The notes under the pieces were generated by a model that saw only the letters and a list, made by a program, of their open reading frames with translations, searched no databases and was not told where the DNA came from. Positions 43,596 through 52,711 of a stretch of DNA of 64,000 bases are shown piece after piece. This DNA is from Paenibacillus sp. FSL H8-0332 (GTDB lineage Bacteria > Bacillota > Bacilli > Paenibacillales > Paenibacillaceae). Position 1 is the stretch's first letter; each line of letters starts with the position of its first letter. Location: NCBI RefSeq assembly GCF_037963835.1, contig NZ_CP150145.1, positions 6,696,001 through 6,760,000 on the forward strand, given 5' to 3'. Made by a program: the position numbers and the translations under genes.

Positions 43596-44660
43596 TTACT
43601 TCAATGTACTCGCAATCACCGAGATATCACCGGAGGAATAATCCAGGAAATACGCTGTTTTCGACTTTACATTAGCGTACAGGAATTTGGTGGTGCCATT
43701 CTTCGGCCATACCTGATCCTTCAGCAGCACCGCGCCTCCCTGAGAGAATAGGGACCATGAGCGCCCCTGCAGATCCCCCACAAAAACCTGACTATTAACG
43801 GCCTCCGTAACCCAACCGGAAATGACACCCTCCTCTTTGAAGATTTGTTTTACAGAAGCCGATTCTTTTCCGGTGGATTTGCTGATTAACCGGAAGACTT
43901 TCTGAGCCTCATCGGCTGAAGGACGGCTGACATTCCCCGGCACAGGCTGATAAGTGTAGGAAGTGTAGGCCGCATAGAAGTTCCCGCTGGATTGAATGGA
44001 GAAGTCCGTATTGAAGTCCTTGATTACCGTCTCATTTCTTGAATACAGATTAACCAGCTTCACCAGATAGTCCGTGCTCATAATGCCTTGTGCCTGATAC
44101 TTAACCGCCAAATAAGGATATCCCTGAAAATCCCAATCCATTACGGATACATTCTCATATCCCTTATCAACAAACTTGGCATTGTAAGTAACACTCGGCT
44201 TCGCCCAGGGATACTGATAAAGGCTGAAGGTGTCCCCCGCTTGGACCATGATCCGTTCATTGATTTTGCCGGTTGGAGCTACCCATTTCACTTTATCCCC
44301 TGCCGTTTTTAGCCGGATTCCCGTTTTGCTGAGGAGACGTCCATTTGAGGAGAATACGGATTTTGAAATTTCAGTGCCTTTACCTTGTTTAAGCAGCACA
44401 ATTTTCGGGGGACTGCTCATCACCTGTAAGTCCAGGATACGGCTGGAGTCCTCTGATATCGTAGTCACAGTGTTTGTATGTAAGTCAACAATATCTGCTT
44501 TATTATTCACATGATCCACAAGTGCCACTGTATTTCCGCTAACCCATACCACATCCGTCTGCTCATTAACCGGCTGCTTTTTGGGACTGGCATTCGCCGG
44601 ACCGGCGGAAATCAGCAGGCCCATAGTCAATGCAGTAATAACCAATAACTTCTTGAACAT
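43596..44660 (-). CDS. Secreted protein of unknown function, beta-propeller-like
   Basis: 354 residues with a clear Sec signal (FKKLLVITALTMGLLISAGPANA, cleavage near residue 25). The rest is beta-rich with repeating short blocks such as DVVWVSGNTVALVDHVNNKADIVDL, VQAGDTFSLYQYPW and VFVGDLQGRSWSLFSQGG, which suggests a propeller fold, though I recognise no family. No lipobox, wall anchor or membrane segment. AGGAGGATCATTCT precedes ATG 44660. Richer in A+T than neighbours. Confidence 0.8.
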   Translation of the reverse strand: MFKKLLVITALTMGLLISAGPANASPKKQPVNEQTDVVWVSGNTVALVDHVNNKADIVDLHTNTVTTISEDSSRILDLQVMSSPPKIVLLKQGKGTEISKSVFSSNGRLLSKTGIRLKTAGDKVKWVAPTGKINERIMVQAGDTFSLYQYPWAKPSVTYNAKFVDKGYENVSVMDWDFQGYPYLAVKYQAQGIMSTDYLVKLVNLYSRNETVIKDFNTDFSIQSSGNFYAAYTSYTYQPVPGNVSRPSADEAQKVFRLISKSTGKESASVKQIFKEEGVISGWVTEAVNSQVFVGDLQGRSWSLFSQGGAVLLKDQVWPKNGTTKFLYANVKSKTAYFLDYSSGDISVIASTLK

Positions 44661-44725
44661 AGAATGATCCTCCTGTTACGCTATTTTCCGTCTACTACAA
44701 GGCTTATTCGCCAACCGCCAGCAGG

Positions 44726-47389
44726 CTATTCATCTCCCTCCTCCTCCTCCGGATGCCTGGAGACCAGCCTCACCAGATCCAGGGTCAACAGAGGGAGCGT
44801 CACCGCAGCGGGATAGGCCAGATAACGCGGCTCCCATACCGGGTTGAACTTCTCCTTATACCGGCGCAGGCCGGAGAAGCCGTACCAGTGGCCTCCGCGT
44901 TCAAAAACCAGCCGGGCCAGCTTCTCCTCCCGCAGCGCGCCAAAGCGGCCCCCGACATTAGACAGCGGGGCAGACCCCAGATTGAAGCTTTTGTATCCGC
45001 GCGCTTTCGCCCATGCCAGCAGACACAGAAATAGGTAATCCATAGTCCCGTTCGGGGTATCCTTGTGATGGCGCATCAGATCCACCGAGACGCTCTTCTG
45101 CCCGTCATAACCAGGAGCCATGGAGGCAAAAGCCAACAGATGGCCCTCTGGTCCGCGCAGCAGCGCCAGCGGTGCGAGCTGGAGGTACGGCTCGCTGAAC
45201 CAGCCCAGCGAGTAGCCTTTTTCCATTCGCCCGGCCAGCCATTCCTCTGACAACAGGCGAAGCTCCTGCAGCAGCTCCTTCGAATGCTGTGCCTCTGTGA
45301 TCTCGAAATGGTGGCCCTCGCGCTCGAACCGCCCCTTCACATTGCGCAGGCTAGCGTTCCGCGAACCGCTAATGCTGAATTCCGCCAGCGGGACCAGCGC
45401 CTCTTCCCCCAGCTTGAAGAACCGGTAGCCCTGCTCATGATAGAGCGGAAGATACGCCGGGGTCGCCTGATAGAAGACCACAGAGAGTCCATACAAATCC
45501 GCAGCCTGCCTGAACTCACTGATTCCGTTATTAAGCAGATTCATCGGCCCCAGCGGGTCACCCAGCACCACCAGCTTGTCCCGGACTCGGGCGAAGGCGA
45601 ACAGCACCCTGCCTTCCTGGGCCCAATAGAAGCTTTTATCGCCGAGAAACAGCATGTGGCTTAAGGCATTGCCCCAGCCTTCTGAGAGGAAGCGCTCCAG
45701 CCGCGCCATATCCTTATCCGCGAAAAGCGTATCTGCCTTGTGCTGCGGCCTGAGAGCTACAAACATCGTCAGCAGCATCCAGGAGAAGATCAGTCCTCCT
45801 GCTGCCGTAACGGCCACATTACTGTGCTGCCGCAGCCATTCCGGCTGGATGCCGGGCGGAAGATGCTTCAGGAAGCCGTGATGGGTATAACTCGCCAGCC
45901 CGTAATAGCTTAGAGCTACAGCCGAAGTCAGGAGCAGCCACCATAAGATACTTTTGGCGCTAAACGGAACGCTGATCCGGTAGAACCGGCTTCGTGAGAT
46001 CCAGAGGATCAGCGCTACCACCAGCAGGAACAGAGCCTCCTCGTAATCGAACCCTTTCGTAAATGCAAAGACCGCCCCGCTGAGCAGCAGCAGGCTTGTC
46101 CAGACATAAGCCCTGCGGACACGCAGGGAGATCCCCCGCGACAGCAGAATCAGCATAAAACCGATCAGCACGGACAGATGGTGCGAGATCTGCATCACGG
46201 GCAGCGACAGCAGCTCCTCTGTCACCTTCAGCCGGTAGAGCAGCTCAGGCGTAGCTGCGGACAGCAGCAGAAGCAGGCCACTGGCCAAGACCAGCTTGCC
46301 GAGTGCCCATACCCCCAGATCGCTGAGGAAGGTATATTGGCCGGGCCAGCCCCATATTTTCTGCCAGACCGTCAGGGGGGCTTCCACTCTGTCGCCGCTG
46401 CGTTCAGCGCCCTTCGTACCCGGCAGCCCGAACTCCAGCGCAGCCAGCACCAGCCCGATCAGCCAGGGGATAATGTAATAGAATAATCTGTAGATGAACA
46501 GGACTGCCATGGCATGGTCGCTCTTGATGCCCAGCTGGGTAAGTCCGAGCAGCGCAATCAGATCGAACGCGCCGATGCCGCCTGGAGCCATACTTAGAAT
46601 TCCGGCTATCGCAGCCACAACATAGATACTGAAGACGGTGAGAAACGGAGTGCTCCCGAGCAGCTCACCGGCAATGAACCAGAAGGTCAGACCGGCGAAC
46701 ACCCACTCCAGGAAGGACGCACCCACAGAAGCAACTACAGTAAGCCAGGCGGTTCTCCCCTCGCCCCGGTTGACCCATTTGGCGAAGAGCGCGGAGCGCT
46801 GGAGGAGTACAAAGAACGGCAGATACAGCGCCATCCCCCAGACCGCAAAATCAAGCCAGCGATGCGCCTCCAGCAGCCGGTCCGCCGGCAGAAGTCCGGT
46901 AATCGTCCCCCATCCGAGCAGCGACAGCCCCGTAATCATCAGCGGTGACAGAAACACAATCGCCGGCGCGAGCAAGGACGCAGGCACACTGCTCCGCTTA
47001 TAGAGCAGCGTTCTAAGGCCCGCGCCAGCCAGACCGGCGAACCCGATCATATTATTGAACGTATTGGCAATCCAGGCATAACGGAAAGTCCGCAACCAGC
47101 CGATCTCAAGGCGGAAATGCCGCCGGATCAAGTAATCATAAGTACTCATAACCGCCACCGACAGCAGCGATATTCCCAGCATCTGCATGATAGAGGGTAC
47201 GGGAACGGATTTCAGATCACGGATGATTTTGCCTAAATGAATCTGCTTCAGCTCATGCTGCCCCTCCAGATAGACCAGCCCGATAATCAGCAGCGGAAAA
47301 AGCGCCCGCACCGCCTTAATCCGGTAGATGGATATCAGCAGCCGTACGATTTTAAAGCGTTCCAATTTATTTTTGATTACAGTATGCAT
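44726..47389 (-). CDS. mprF: MprF: lysylphosphatidylglycerol synthase/flippase
   Basis: 887 residues. An N-terminal flippase region of about 14 membrane segments (1-~550) followed by a cytoplasmic GNAT-type aminoacyl-transferase domain (~560-870; KSFYWAQEGRVLFAFARVRDKLVVLGDP, FNLGSAPLSNVGGRFG). It adds an aminoacyl group from tRNA to phosphatidylglycerol and moves the lipid outward, which lowers surface negative charge and gives resistance to cationic peptides. ATG 47389 follows AGGACAGGTGAAGTC; the frame opens 15 codons earlier without a site. Confidence 0.95.
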   Translation of the reverse strand: MHTVIKNKLERFKIVRLLISIYRIKAVRALFPLLIIGLVYLEGQHELKQIHLGKIIRDLKSVPVPSIMQMLGISLLSVAVMSTYDYLIRRHFRLEIGWLRTFRYAWIANTFNNMIGFAGLAGAGLRTLLYKRSSVPASLLAPAIVFLSPLMITGLSLLGWGTITGLLPADRLLEAHRWLDFAVWGMALYLPFFVLLQRSALFAKWVNRGEGRTAWLTVVASVGASFLEWVFAGLTFWFIAGELLGSTPFLTVFSIYVVAAIAGILSMAPGGIGAFDLIALLGLTQLGIKSDHAMAVLFIYRLFYYIIPWLIGLVLAALEFGLPGTKGAERSGDRVEAPLTVWQKIWGWPGQYTFLSDLGVWALGKLVLASGLLLLLSAATPELLYRLKVTEELLSLPVMQISHHLSVLIGFMLILLSRGISLRVRRAYVWTSLLLLSGAVFAFTKGFDYEEALFLLVVALILWISRSRFYRISVPFSAKSILWWLLLTSAVALSYYGLASYTHHGFLKHLPPGIQPEWLRQHSNVAVTAAGGLIFSWMLLTMFVALRPQHKADTLFADKDMARLERFLSEGWGNALSHMLFLGDKSFYWAQEGRVLFAFARVRDKLVVLGDPLGPMNLLNNGISEFRQAADLYGLSVVFYQATPAYLPLYHEQGYRFFKLGEEALVPLAEFSISGSRNASLRNVKGRFEREGHHFEITEAQHSKELLQELRLLSEEWLAGRMEKGYSLGWFSEPYLQLAPLALLRGPEGHLLAFASMAPGYDGQKSVSVDLMRHHKDTPNGTMDYLFLCLLAWAKARGYKSFNLGSAPLSNVGGRFGALREEKLARLVFERGGHWYGFSGLRRYKEKFNPVWEPRYLAYPAAVTLPLLTLDLVRLVSRHPEEEEGDE

Positions 47390-47767
47390 GACTTCACCTG
47401 TCCTCACTGCCGAACGCTCTTGTTGCCTGAACATATTCAGCCCTCTTCATGCGAACCCATTATAACAAGATCCGCAGCAGAACTCCCGTATAATGGTCAC
47501 ACGCTTACAAGAGTTAGACGGCGGGCGGAGGGTAAGTCCCTGCACAGAGGCTATATTTGTTCCAGTGATGGTGTGAAGCATATACAACTATATTTGCATA
47601 AAAGCACCCGGACTGCGATTAGTCCGGGTGCTTTTATCATCGTGCCAAGGGTCGTCATCCCCTACCGGAGAGCCTGTAACCACGGCAATGGCGGCTCTCT
47701 TCAAATATATCCCTTTTCTCTACAATCAACGTTAAAATGCGCTGAAGGTTTGCTGAATATCCGGTCT
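47390..47767. other. Spacer with possible short transcript
   Basis: 378 nt between mprF and the EamA gene. It has a plus-strand TATAAT (47489-47494) about 100 nt before a strong bidirectional terminator (47598-47637). A second inverted repeat, GAGAGCC (near 47667) / GGCTCTC (near 47691), lies beyond. No ORF is supported. The mprF promoter must lie in the left part. Confidence 0.5.
47598..47637. terminator. Bidirectional 17-bp terminator
   Basis: ATAAAAGCACCCGGACT (47598-47614), loop GCGATT, AGTCCGGGTGCTTTTAT (47621-47637): a perfect 17-bp stem. The flanking A/T runs let it act in both directions. On the minus strand it would end the MFS-EamA operon before mprF. Confidence 0.85.
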
Positions 47768-48634
47768 TTACTCCTTGCGCGCCCTCCGGTTCACCAGCAT
47801 AACGCTCAGCAGGATGATGACCAGCCCGGCGATGGTGTTGGCATAGATCTGCTCCTGCAGGAAGATTACGCCCCACAACAGGCCAAATACAGGCACGAGG
47901 AAGGTAACACTAACGGTCTTGACCGGTCCGACACTGGCAATCAGCCGAAAGTACAGCAGATATGCCACAGAGGTGCAGATCAGCGACAGGCCGAGGACAG
48001 AATATACAGCGGCGGAAGAAGGCAGATGATCCGGGGCAAAAAACACCGCCAGCGGCAGCAGCACCACACTTGCGCCCAGCTGCTGTCCCGCAGCAAGCGC
48101 CAGCGGAGTGAGACCGGAGCCTACGCGTGACGCGTATAATCCTCCGAACGCATAGCAGAGCGCAGCTCCAAGTGAATAGCCTACAGATAAAAGAACCGTG
48201 CTGGTCAGCGGGAGCGGACTCCAGCCGACCAGCACGCCCACACCCACAAGGCCTATTATCAGCCCTACTGATTTGGCCGCCCCCGGCTTCTCCTTCCGGG
48301 TTCCCCACGCCGCCAGTGCCGCGAACATCGGGGTTGTAGCATTCAGAATCGCCGCCAGCGAGGCGCTCAGATGCAGCTCGGCCATACAGATCAGCGTGAA
48401 CGGAAGTGCCGCGTTAATCGCACCGAGCAGCAGGAAAGACTTCCAGTGCTTCAGGAGGCCCAGCCTGCGCCGGGTCAGCAGCGCATAGAGCAGCAGAGCA
48501 GCTCCGGCAATCGTAACCCGCAGCTCTGTTGTGAAGACCGGACCAAGCTCCGGCGAGGCAATCCGCATGAACAGGAAGGAAGCTCCCCAGGCAAAAGCAA
48601 GCAGCAGCAGGGTAGCAAAGTCCTTGCGGCTCAC
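47768..48634 (-). CDS. EamA/DMT-family transporter
   Basis: 288 residues, ten membrane segments, two EamA repeats (FAWGASFLFMRIASPELGPV in the first; ALCYAFGGLYASRV opening the second). Drug/metabolite transporter superfamily, probably an exporter; substrate unknown. The start is GTG 48634, overlapping the upstream MFS stop by 4 nt (GTGA) with AGAGAGGTCAAGCC before it, so translation is coupled to the MFS gene. An ORF start 7 codons further out at 48655 is less likely. Confidence 0.9.
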   Translation of the reverse strand: MSRKDFATLLLLAFAWGASFLFMRIASPELGPVFTTELRVTIAGAALLLYALLTRRRLGLLKHWKSFLLLGAINAALPFTLICMAELHLSASLAAILNATTPMFAALAAWGTRKEKPGAAKSVGLIIGLVGVGVLVGWSPLPLTSTVLLSVGYSLGAALCYAFGGLYASRVGSGLTPLALAAGQQLGASVVLLPLAVFFAPDHLPSSAAVYSVLGLSLICTSVAYLLYFRLIASVGPVKTVSVTFLVPVFGLLWGVIFLQEQIYANTIAGLVIILLSVMLVNRRARKE

Positions 48635-49860
48635 GGCTTGACCTCTCTTCTGCACAGCAGCAGATAGGACAGAATGGACAGGAGGCCTGCTCCCGCGATG
48701 ACCAGCGCCATCGGCAGGGCCGAGCCGCTGCCGCCAAGTCCGACCAGCGGAGCCGCGCAGCTCCCCAGCAGCAAGGGAAGCAGACCCAGGAGCGCAGATG
48801 CGCTGCCTGCCGTCTCTCCCTGATCCTGCATCGCCAGCGAGAAACTGGTCGTGCCCACAAGACCTACACTCGCAACCACAGCGAACAGACAGATCAGGAT
48901 CGGCAGCAGCCCGCCTCCGGCGAGGAGGGTAATCAGCAGCAGAATACCTCCGGAGGTACTGAGCAGAAGGCCGCAGATCAGCAGCTTGCGCTCACCCACC
49001 CTGGCCGACATCCGCCCGGCAATCTGCCCGGTCAGAATAATGCCGAAGCCGTTCACGGCGAAGATCAGGCTGTACATTTGCGGGGATACCCCGTAAATCG
49101 TCTGCAGAACAAAGGATGATCCCGAGATATAAGCGAACATGCCTGCCATAACAAAGCCTTGAGAGAGCGCATAGCCCATGAATCCGGCATTGCCAAGCAG
49201 AGTGCGGAAGGTACGCAGGGTCCCTCTGAGCCCGCTGCGTATACGTCGTTCCTTAGGCAGGGTCTCCGGCAGCCGCAGGAGAATGACCGCCGCGAAGAGC
49301 AGTCCGCATACGAACAAGACGACAAATACGCCCTTCCAGTCCGTCACTCTCAGCAGCTGCCCCCCGATGACCGGAGCTGCAATGGGGCCCAGTCCGTTGA
49401 CAATCATCAGCAGCGAGAAGAACCTGGTTAATTCCGAGCCGCTGTACATATCGCGGACCGCCGCGCGGGAGATCACCACCCCTACCGATCCGGCCAGGCC
49501 CTGGACGAAGCGCAGCACAATCAGCAGTCCGATGGACGGGCTGAACGCACAGAGGAGCGAGGACACCGCATAGATGATCATTCCGAACAACAGCGGAATC
49601 CGGCGCCCATGCACATCACTGAGCGGTCCGGCTACAAGCTGGCCCGAAGCCAGCCCCAGCAGGAAGAAGGTCAGGGTAAGCTGAACCATGGCCGGACTGG
49701 TATCGAAATAGAGGCCAAGAGCAGGCAGGGCAGGCAGATACATATCAATCGACAGCGGACCAATGGTAGCAATGGCTCCCAGAATCACGGCAAGCTGCAG
49801 CCGCTGGCTTCTGGACGGCCCGCCCTCGGCTAGGCTTGTCACCGAATTTTGCTTCATCAT
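48631..49860 (-). CDS. Bcr/CflA-type multidrug MFS exporter
   Basis: 409 residues, twelve membrane segments, DHA1 family of the Bcr/CflA branch (IDMYLPALPALGLYFDTSPAMVQ at the first segment is characteristic; motif A is GPLSDVHGRRIPL; motif C region GLGPIAAPVIGGQL). Predicted proton-driven export of antibiotics or small metabolites. ATG 49860 has AAGGATGTATCCTGTTT. Forms an operon with the EamA transporter. Confidence 0.92.
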   Translation of the reverse strand: MMKQNSVTSLAEGGPSRSQRLQLAVILGAIATIGPLSIDMYLPALPALGLYFDTSPAMVQLTLTFFLLGLASGQLVAGPLSDVHGRRIPLLFGMIIYAVSSLLCAFSPSIGLLIVLRFVQGLAGSVGVVISRAAVRDMYSGSELTRFFSLLMIVNGLGPIAAPVIGGQLLRVTDWKGVFVVLFVCGLLFAAVILLRLPETLPKERRIRSGLRGTLRTFRTLLGNAGFMGYALSQGFVMAGMFAYISGSSFVLQTIYGVSPQMYSLIFAVNGFGIILTGQIAGRMSARVGERKLLICGLLLSTSGGILLLITLLAGGGLLPILICLFAVVASVGLVGTTSFSLAMQDQGETAGSASALLGLLPLLLGSCAAPLVGLGGSGSALPMALVIAGAGLLSILSYLLLCRREVKP

Positions 49861-50135
49861 AAACAGGATACATCCTTTCTTGCCCGTAACCTTTAGTAAG
49901 ACGGCAGAGCCATTTATGTTCAGGTCCGTTTATATATTTCTCCATACTACCCGATTATCGCCGGATTGTTCAATGAATTTATGGTTGGGCGGGAAAGCGC
50001 GGCAGCGGGTGGCCGGTGAAATTAGGGGGACTGATGCAGAGGGTGCAGATGAGTAGGTGCTGTCTGATAAAAGCGGGTTTGATAGGCGGCTTGATTGGTG
50101 TGGCTTAGGAGGAGTGGCTCGGCAGGCCTGCATGG

Positions 50136-50385
50136 AAATCCTGCAGAAAATACAACAATGTTGCTCATGTCGGGCGGCTTATCAGCAAATCCTGCACGAA
50201 ATGCAACATTCGCAGCCCTAACTTGCCCCAAATCGCCAGAATTCCTGCAAAAGATGCAACAATGAGCCATAGCCAGTAACAAATTTAGAAAAGTCCTTCA
50301 CGAAGTGCAACAATGCAGCTAGATAGGAGCGGCCTGCGCGCAAATCCTGCACAGTGTGCAACATTCGCAGCCCGCACACCCCCAA
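50136..50385. repeat. Degenerate 51-53-bp tandem repeat, five units
   Basis: Core AAATCCTGCACGAAATGCAA recurs starting at 50136, 50187, 50240, 50291 and 50342, that is 51, 53, 51 and 51 bp apart. Units differ at many bases outside the core. The core has a short inverted repeat TGCA...TGCA. Confidence 0.8.
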
Positions 50386-50484
50386 CTCTGCCCATTGTGT
50401 TCGGTTTTCGCGTACTTCCTGTCCGCCCTCCCTCCCTCCGACAGCACACAATAGACGATAAGCATCACTTCGAATACAACAAAA

Positions 50485-50539
50485 AACCGCCTGCCGTAGC
50501 CGCCAATCCTCTCTGTGATCGGCAGGCCCGCAGGCGGTT
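50485..50539 (-). terminator. Terminator of the quinone-detoxification operon
   Basis: AACCGCCTGC (50485-50494) and GCAGGCGGTT (50530-50539); on the minus strand a T-tract follows. It lies just past the esterase stop. Confidence 0.75.
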
Positions 50540-50558
50540 ATTCCAGGTGGTGCTGTGG

Positions 50559-51176
50559 TTACTTCACTGAATCGCTAAGAGCGGCCAGCCAATCTCTTGC
50601 CGCCTCCGCCTCGGAGGCGCTCAGGCGGTGTCCCTGATTGCCCCAGTGCGAGGTAACCTCTGCTCCGGCTCCGCTGAGCAGAGCTTCCAGCTCCCGGGTC
50701 TCCTCGGAGCGGATAATTGGATCATTGGTCCCTGCCCCGATAAAGACCGGAACCCCCTGCAGCGGAGGAATTGCCAGGCCGCGCAGCGGAACCATCGGGT
50801 GCAGCAGCACTGCCGCCCGGAAGAGCGGTCCGTAATGGAAGAGCAGGCTGCCCGCGATGTTCGCACCGTTGGAATAGCCGACGGCCACCAGATTACCGGC
50901 ATCGAAGCCATATTTTGCAGCCGCTTCTTCCAGGAACTGCTTCACCTCATGGGTGCGGAAGATCAGATCCTCCTCATCGAAAATCCCCTCCGCCAGCCGC
51001 CGGAAGTAACGCGGCATACCATTCTCCAGTACGTTGCCGCGGATACCCAGCACAGATGCTCCGGGTGCCAGCAGCTCAGCCAGCGGCAGCAGATCACGCT
51101 CATTGCCGCCTGTGCCATGGAATAAAACCAGCGTTGGTTGTGTTACGTCCGTACCTTGCTCAAATACATGAATCAT
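50559..51176 (-). CDS. Alpha/beta hydrolase, phospholipase/carboxylesterase family (MhqD-like)
   Basis: 205 residues, cytoplasmic. Catalytic triad visible: Ser in VAVGYSNGANIA, Asp in GAGTNDPII, His in NQGHRLS; oxyanion region VLFHGTGGNERDLLP. Bacillus MhqD, in the MhqR regulon, is the closest known relative by context. Overlaps the dioxygenase gene by 4 nt upstream. Last gene of the operon. Confidence 0.9.
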   Translation of the reverse strand: MIHVFEQGTDVTQPTLVLFHGTGGNERDLLPLAELLAPGASVLGIRGNVLENGMPRYFRRLAEGIFDEEDLIFRTHEVKQFLEEAAAKYGFDAGNLVAVGYSNGANIAGSLLFHYGPLFRAAVLLHPMVPLRGLAIPPLQGVPVFIGAGTNDPIIRSEETRELEALLSGAGAEVTSHWGNQGHRLSASEAEAARDWLAALSDSVK

Positions 51177-52123
51177 ACCGGCTTCACCTCCAGTTCGCGG
51201 ATTTCAAACGGGCTTAGGTTCGCTTCAATCGCCGCACGCTGCGGCTCAAACCATGCCGGAAGCATCAGCTTCTGCCCCAGCGCCTCAGGTGCTTCATCAC
51301 GGGCGAAGCCTGGAGGATCGGTGGCAATCTCGAACAGAATTCCGCCTTCTTCCCGGAAGTAGATGGCATTGAAGTACTGGCGGTCCTGCACCGGAGTCGG
51401 CTGGTAGCCGTGACTCTGAACCCGGCGGCCCCACTCCAATTGCTCACTGTCATCTGCGGCCCGCCAAGCAATATGGTGAACCGTACCTGTACCGCCGCCC
51501 CCCTGCGGAACCGGAGTGGCCTTCAGATCAATAATATTACCGATATTGCCGGAAGCTCTGTACCGGATGTAGCCGTCCCCTTCAGCGATACGCTCCATTC
51601 CCAGGGTGCGGGAAAGTGTATCCGCTGTCCGGTCCGGGGCCGTGCTGTAGAGGACAGCACCTCCGAAGCCTTTGACCGCATGCTCTACCGGAACGCCGCC
51701 GAACGACCAGGTGCTCAGCGCCCCCTCTTCACGCTCCACCAGTTCAATCCGCAGTCCGTCATAATCCGGGAAGGAGAGATACGACTCGCCAATCCGGGTA
51801 ACCTTAGTCACAGGAATCTGGTAAGCGGCCAGCCGCTGCTCCCAGAATCCGAAAGAGCCGGCCGGTACAGCATAAGTGGTCACACCGACCTGGCCGCCGC
51901 CGATTCTGCCTTTACGGCCATGAGCCCATGGGAAGAAGGTGATGATCGTCCCCGGCGCACCCTGCTCATTGCCGAAGTAAAGGTGGTAGACCTCGGGGGC
52001 GTCGAAATTGATAGTTTTTTTAACGAGCCGCAGGCCCAGAATTCCGGCATAGAAATCAGCATTACGCTGAGCGTCTCCCACAAAAGCGGTAACATGATGA
52101 ATCCCTGCAGTATGCATAGTCAT
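51173..52123 (-). CDS. Ring-cleaving dioxygenase, glyoxalase fold (MhqO/MhqE-like)
   Basis: 316 residues, vicinal-oxygen-chelate fold. N-terminal half starts HHVTAFVGDAQRNADFYAGILGL, with a second glyoxalase module from VHHIAWRAADDSEQLEWG; metal ligands His in HHVTAF and HHIAW and Glu in ILFEIATDPPGF. Members open hydroquinone or catechol rings, detoxifying quinone-generating compounds. ATG 52123. It lies 41 nt downstream of the DoxX gene. Confidence 0.92.
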   Translation of the reverse strand: MTMHTAGIHHVTAFVGDAQRNADFYAGILGLRLVKKTINFDAPEVYHLYFGNEQGAPGTIITFFPWAHGRKGRIGGGQVGVTTYAVPAGSFGFWEQRLAAYQIPVTKVTRIGESYLSFPDYDGLRIELVEREEGALSTWSFGGVPVEHAVKGFGGAVLYSTAPDRTADTLSRTLGMERIAEGDGYIRYRASGNIGNIIDLKATPVPQGGGGTGTVHHIAWRAADDSEQLEWGRRVQSHGYQPTPVQDRQYFNAIYFREEGGILFEIATDPPGFARDEAPEALGQKLMLPAWFEPQRAAIEANLSPFEIRELEVKPV

Positions 52124-52164
52124 GAGTGAACCCTCCTGATAGTTGTGATGATGATGCGCTTATT

Positions 52165-52566
52165 TTAATTGAAGAATATTGCGTCCAGTGAAATCGAACC
52201 CGCGCCTGTCAGCGCTATACCTACAGCGACCACCAGCACCGTTAATGGAAACTCAATCCCGTTCGCCGTGGACCAGAATCCGTTAGGAGCATGCACCTTC
52301 ACAATGGCACCGAGCATCGTTGCCGCAATCAGCACCGCAGCCACCGGAGTCAGCAGACCCAGAGTGAACAGCAGCCCACCCACCAGTTCCATCAGACCTG
52401 CCAGCACAGCCATACGCACGCCCGGCTTAATGCCAATCGACTCCATCCAGCCGCCTGTCCCCTTAGGCCCATATCCGCCGAACCAGCCGAACAGCTTTTG
52501 TGCACCATGCCCGATGAACGCTACACCAATCACCAATCTCATCAACAATAAACCTACACTAACCAT
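52165..52566 (-). CDS. DoxX family membrane protein
   Basis: 133 residues, four membrane segments. DoxX motif LVIGVAFIGHGAQKLFGWFGGYG at the N-terminus. Family members accompany oxidoreductases in quinone and thiol stress; MhqP is the Bacillus counterpart. ATG 52566 follows GGAGAGTGTTTAAA. First gene of the operon, behind a candidate MarR operator (52600-52613). Confidence 0.9.
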   Translation of the reverse strand: MVSVGLLLMRLVIGVAFIGHGAQKLFGWFGGYGPKGTGGWMESIGIKPGVRMAVLAGLMELVGGLLFTLGLLTPVAAVLIAATMLGAIVKVHAPNGFWSTANGIEFPLTVLVVAVGIALTGAGSISLDAIFFN

Positions 52567-52599
52567 TTTAAACACTCTCCATTCTCTTGGTTTTAATTA

Positions 52600-52613
52600 T
52601 CTTAACATTAAGA
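52600..52613. promoter_or_regulatory. Candidate MhqR operator before the DoxX operon
   Basis: TCTTAACATTAAGA (perfect, 6-2-6), 34 nt upstream of ATG 52566. It resembles the ATCTTTAAGTTAAGAT element before the regulator gene. Confidence 0.6.
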
Positions 52614-52620
52614 CATTGGC

Positions 52621-52660
52621 TAAAAAAAAGCTGAGCTATTATTCTCTCCATTAGTTCAGC
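52621..52660 (-). terminator. Terminator of the regulator gene
   Basis: On the minus strand GCTGAACTA and TAGCTCAGC (one mismatch), followed by eight T. Separates the MarR-type gene from the DoxX operon. Confidence 0.65.
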
Positions 52661-52711
52661 GTGCTGAAAAGCAGTCAACCATGCCATCGCTGGGCTGCTA
52701 CGGACTCACTT

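Larger units (their letters stand above)
49861..50558. other. Gene-free spacer with degenerate ~51-bp repeats
   Basis: 698 nt between the MFS gene and the esterase. It contains the repeat array at 50136-50385 and the mhq-operon terminator. Small ORFs here are carried by the repeats and I reject them. Confidence 0.7.
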
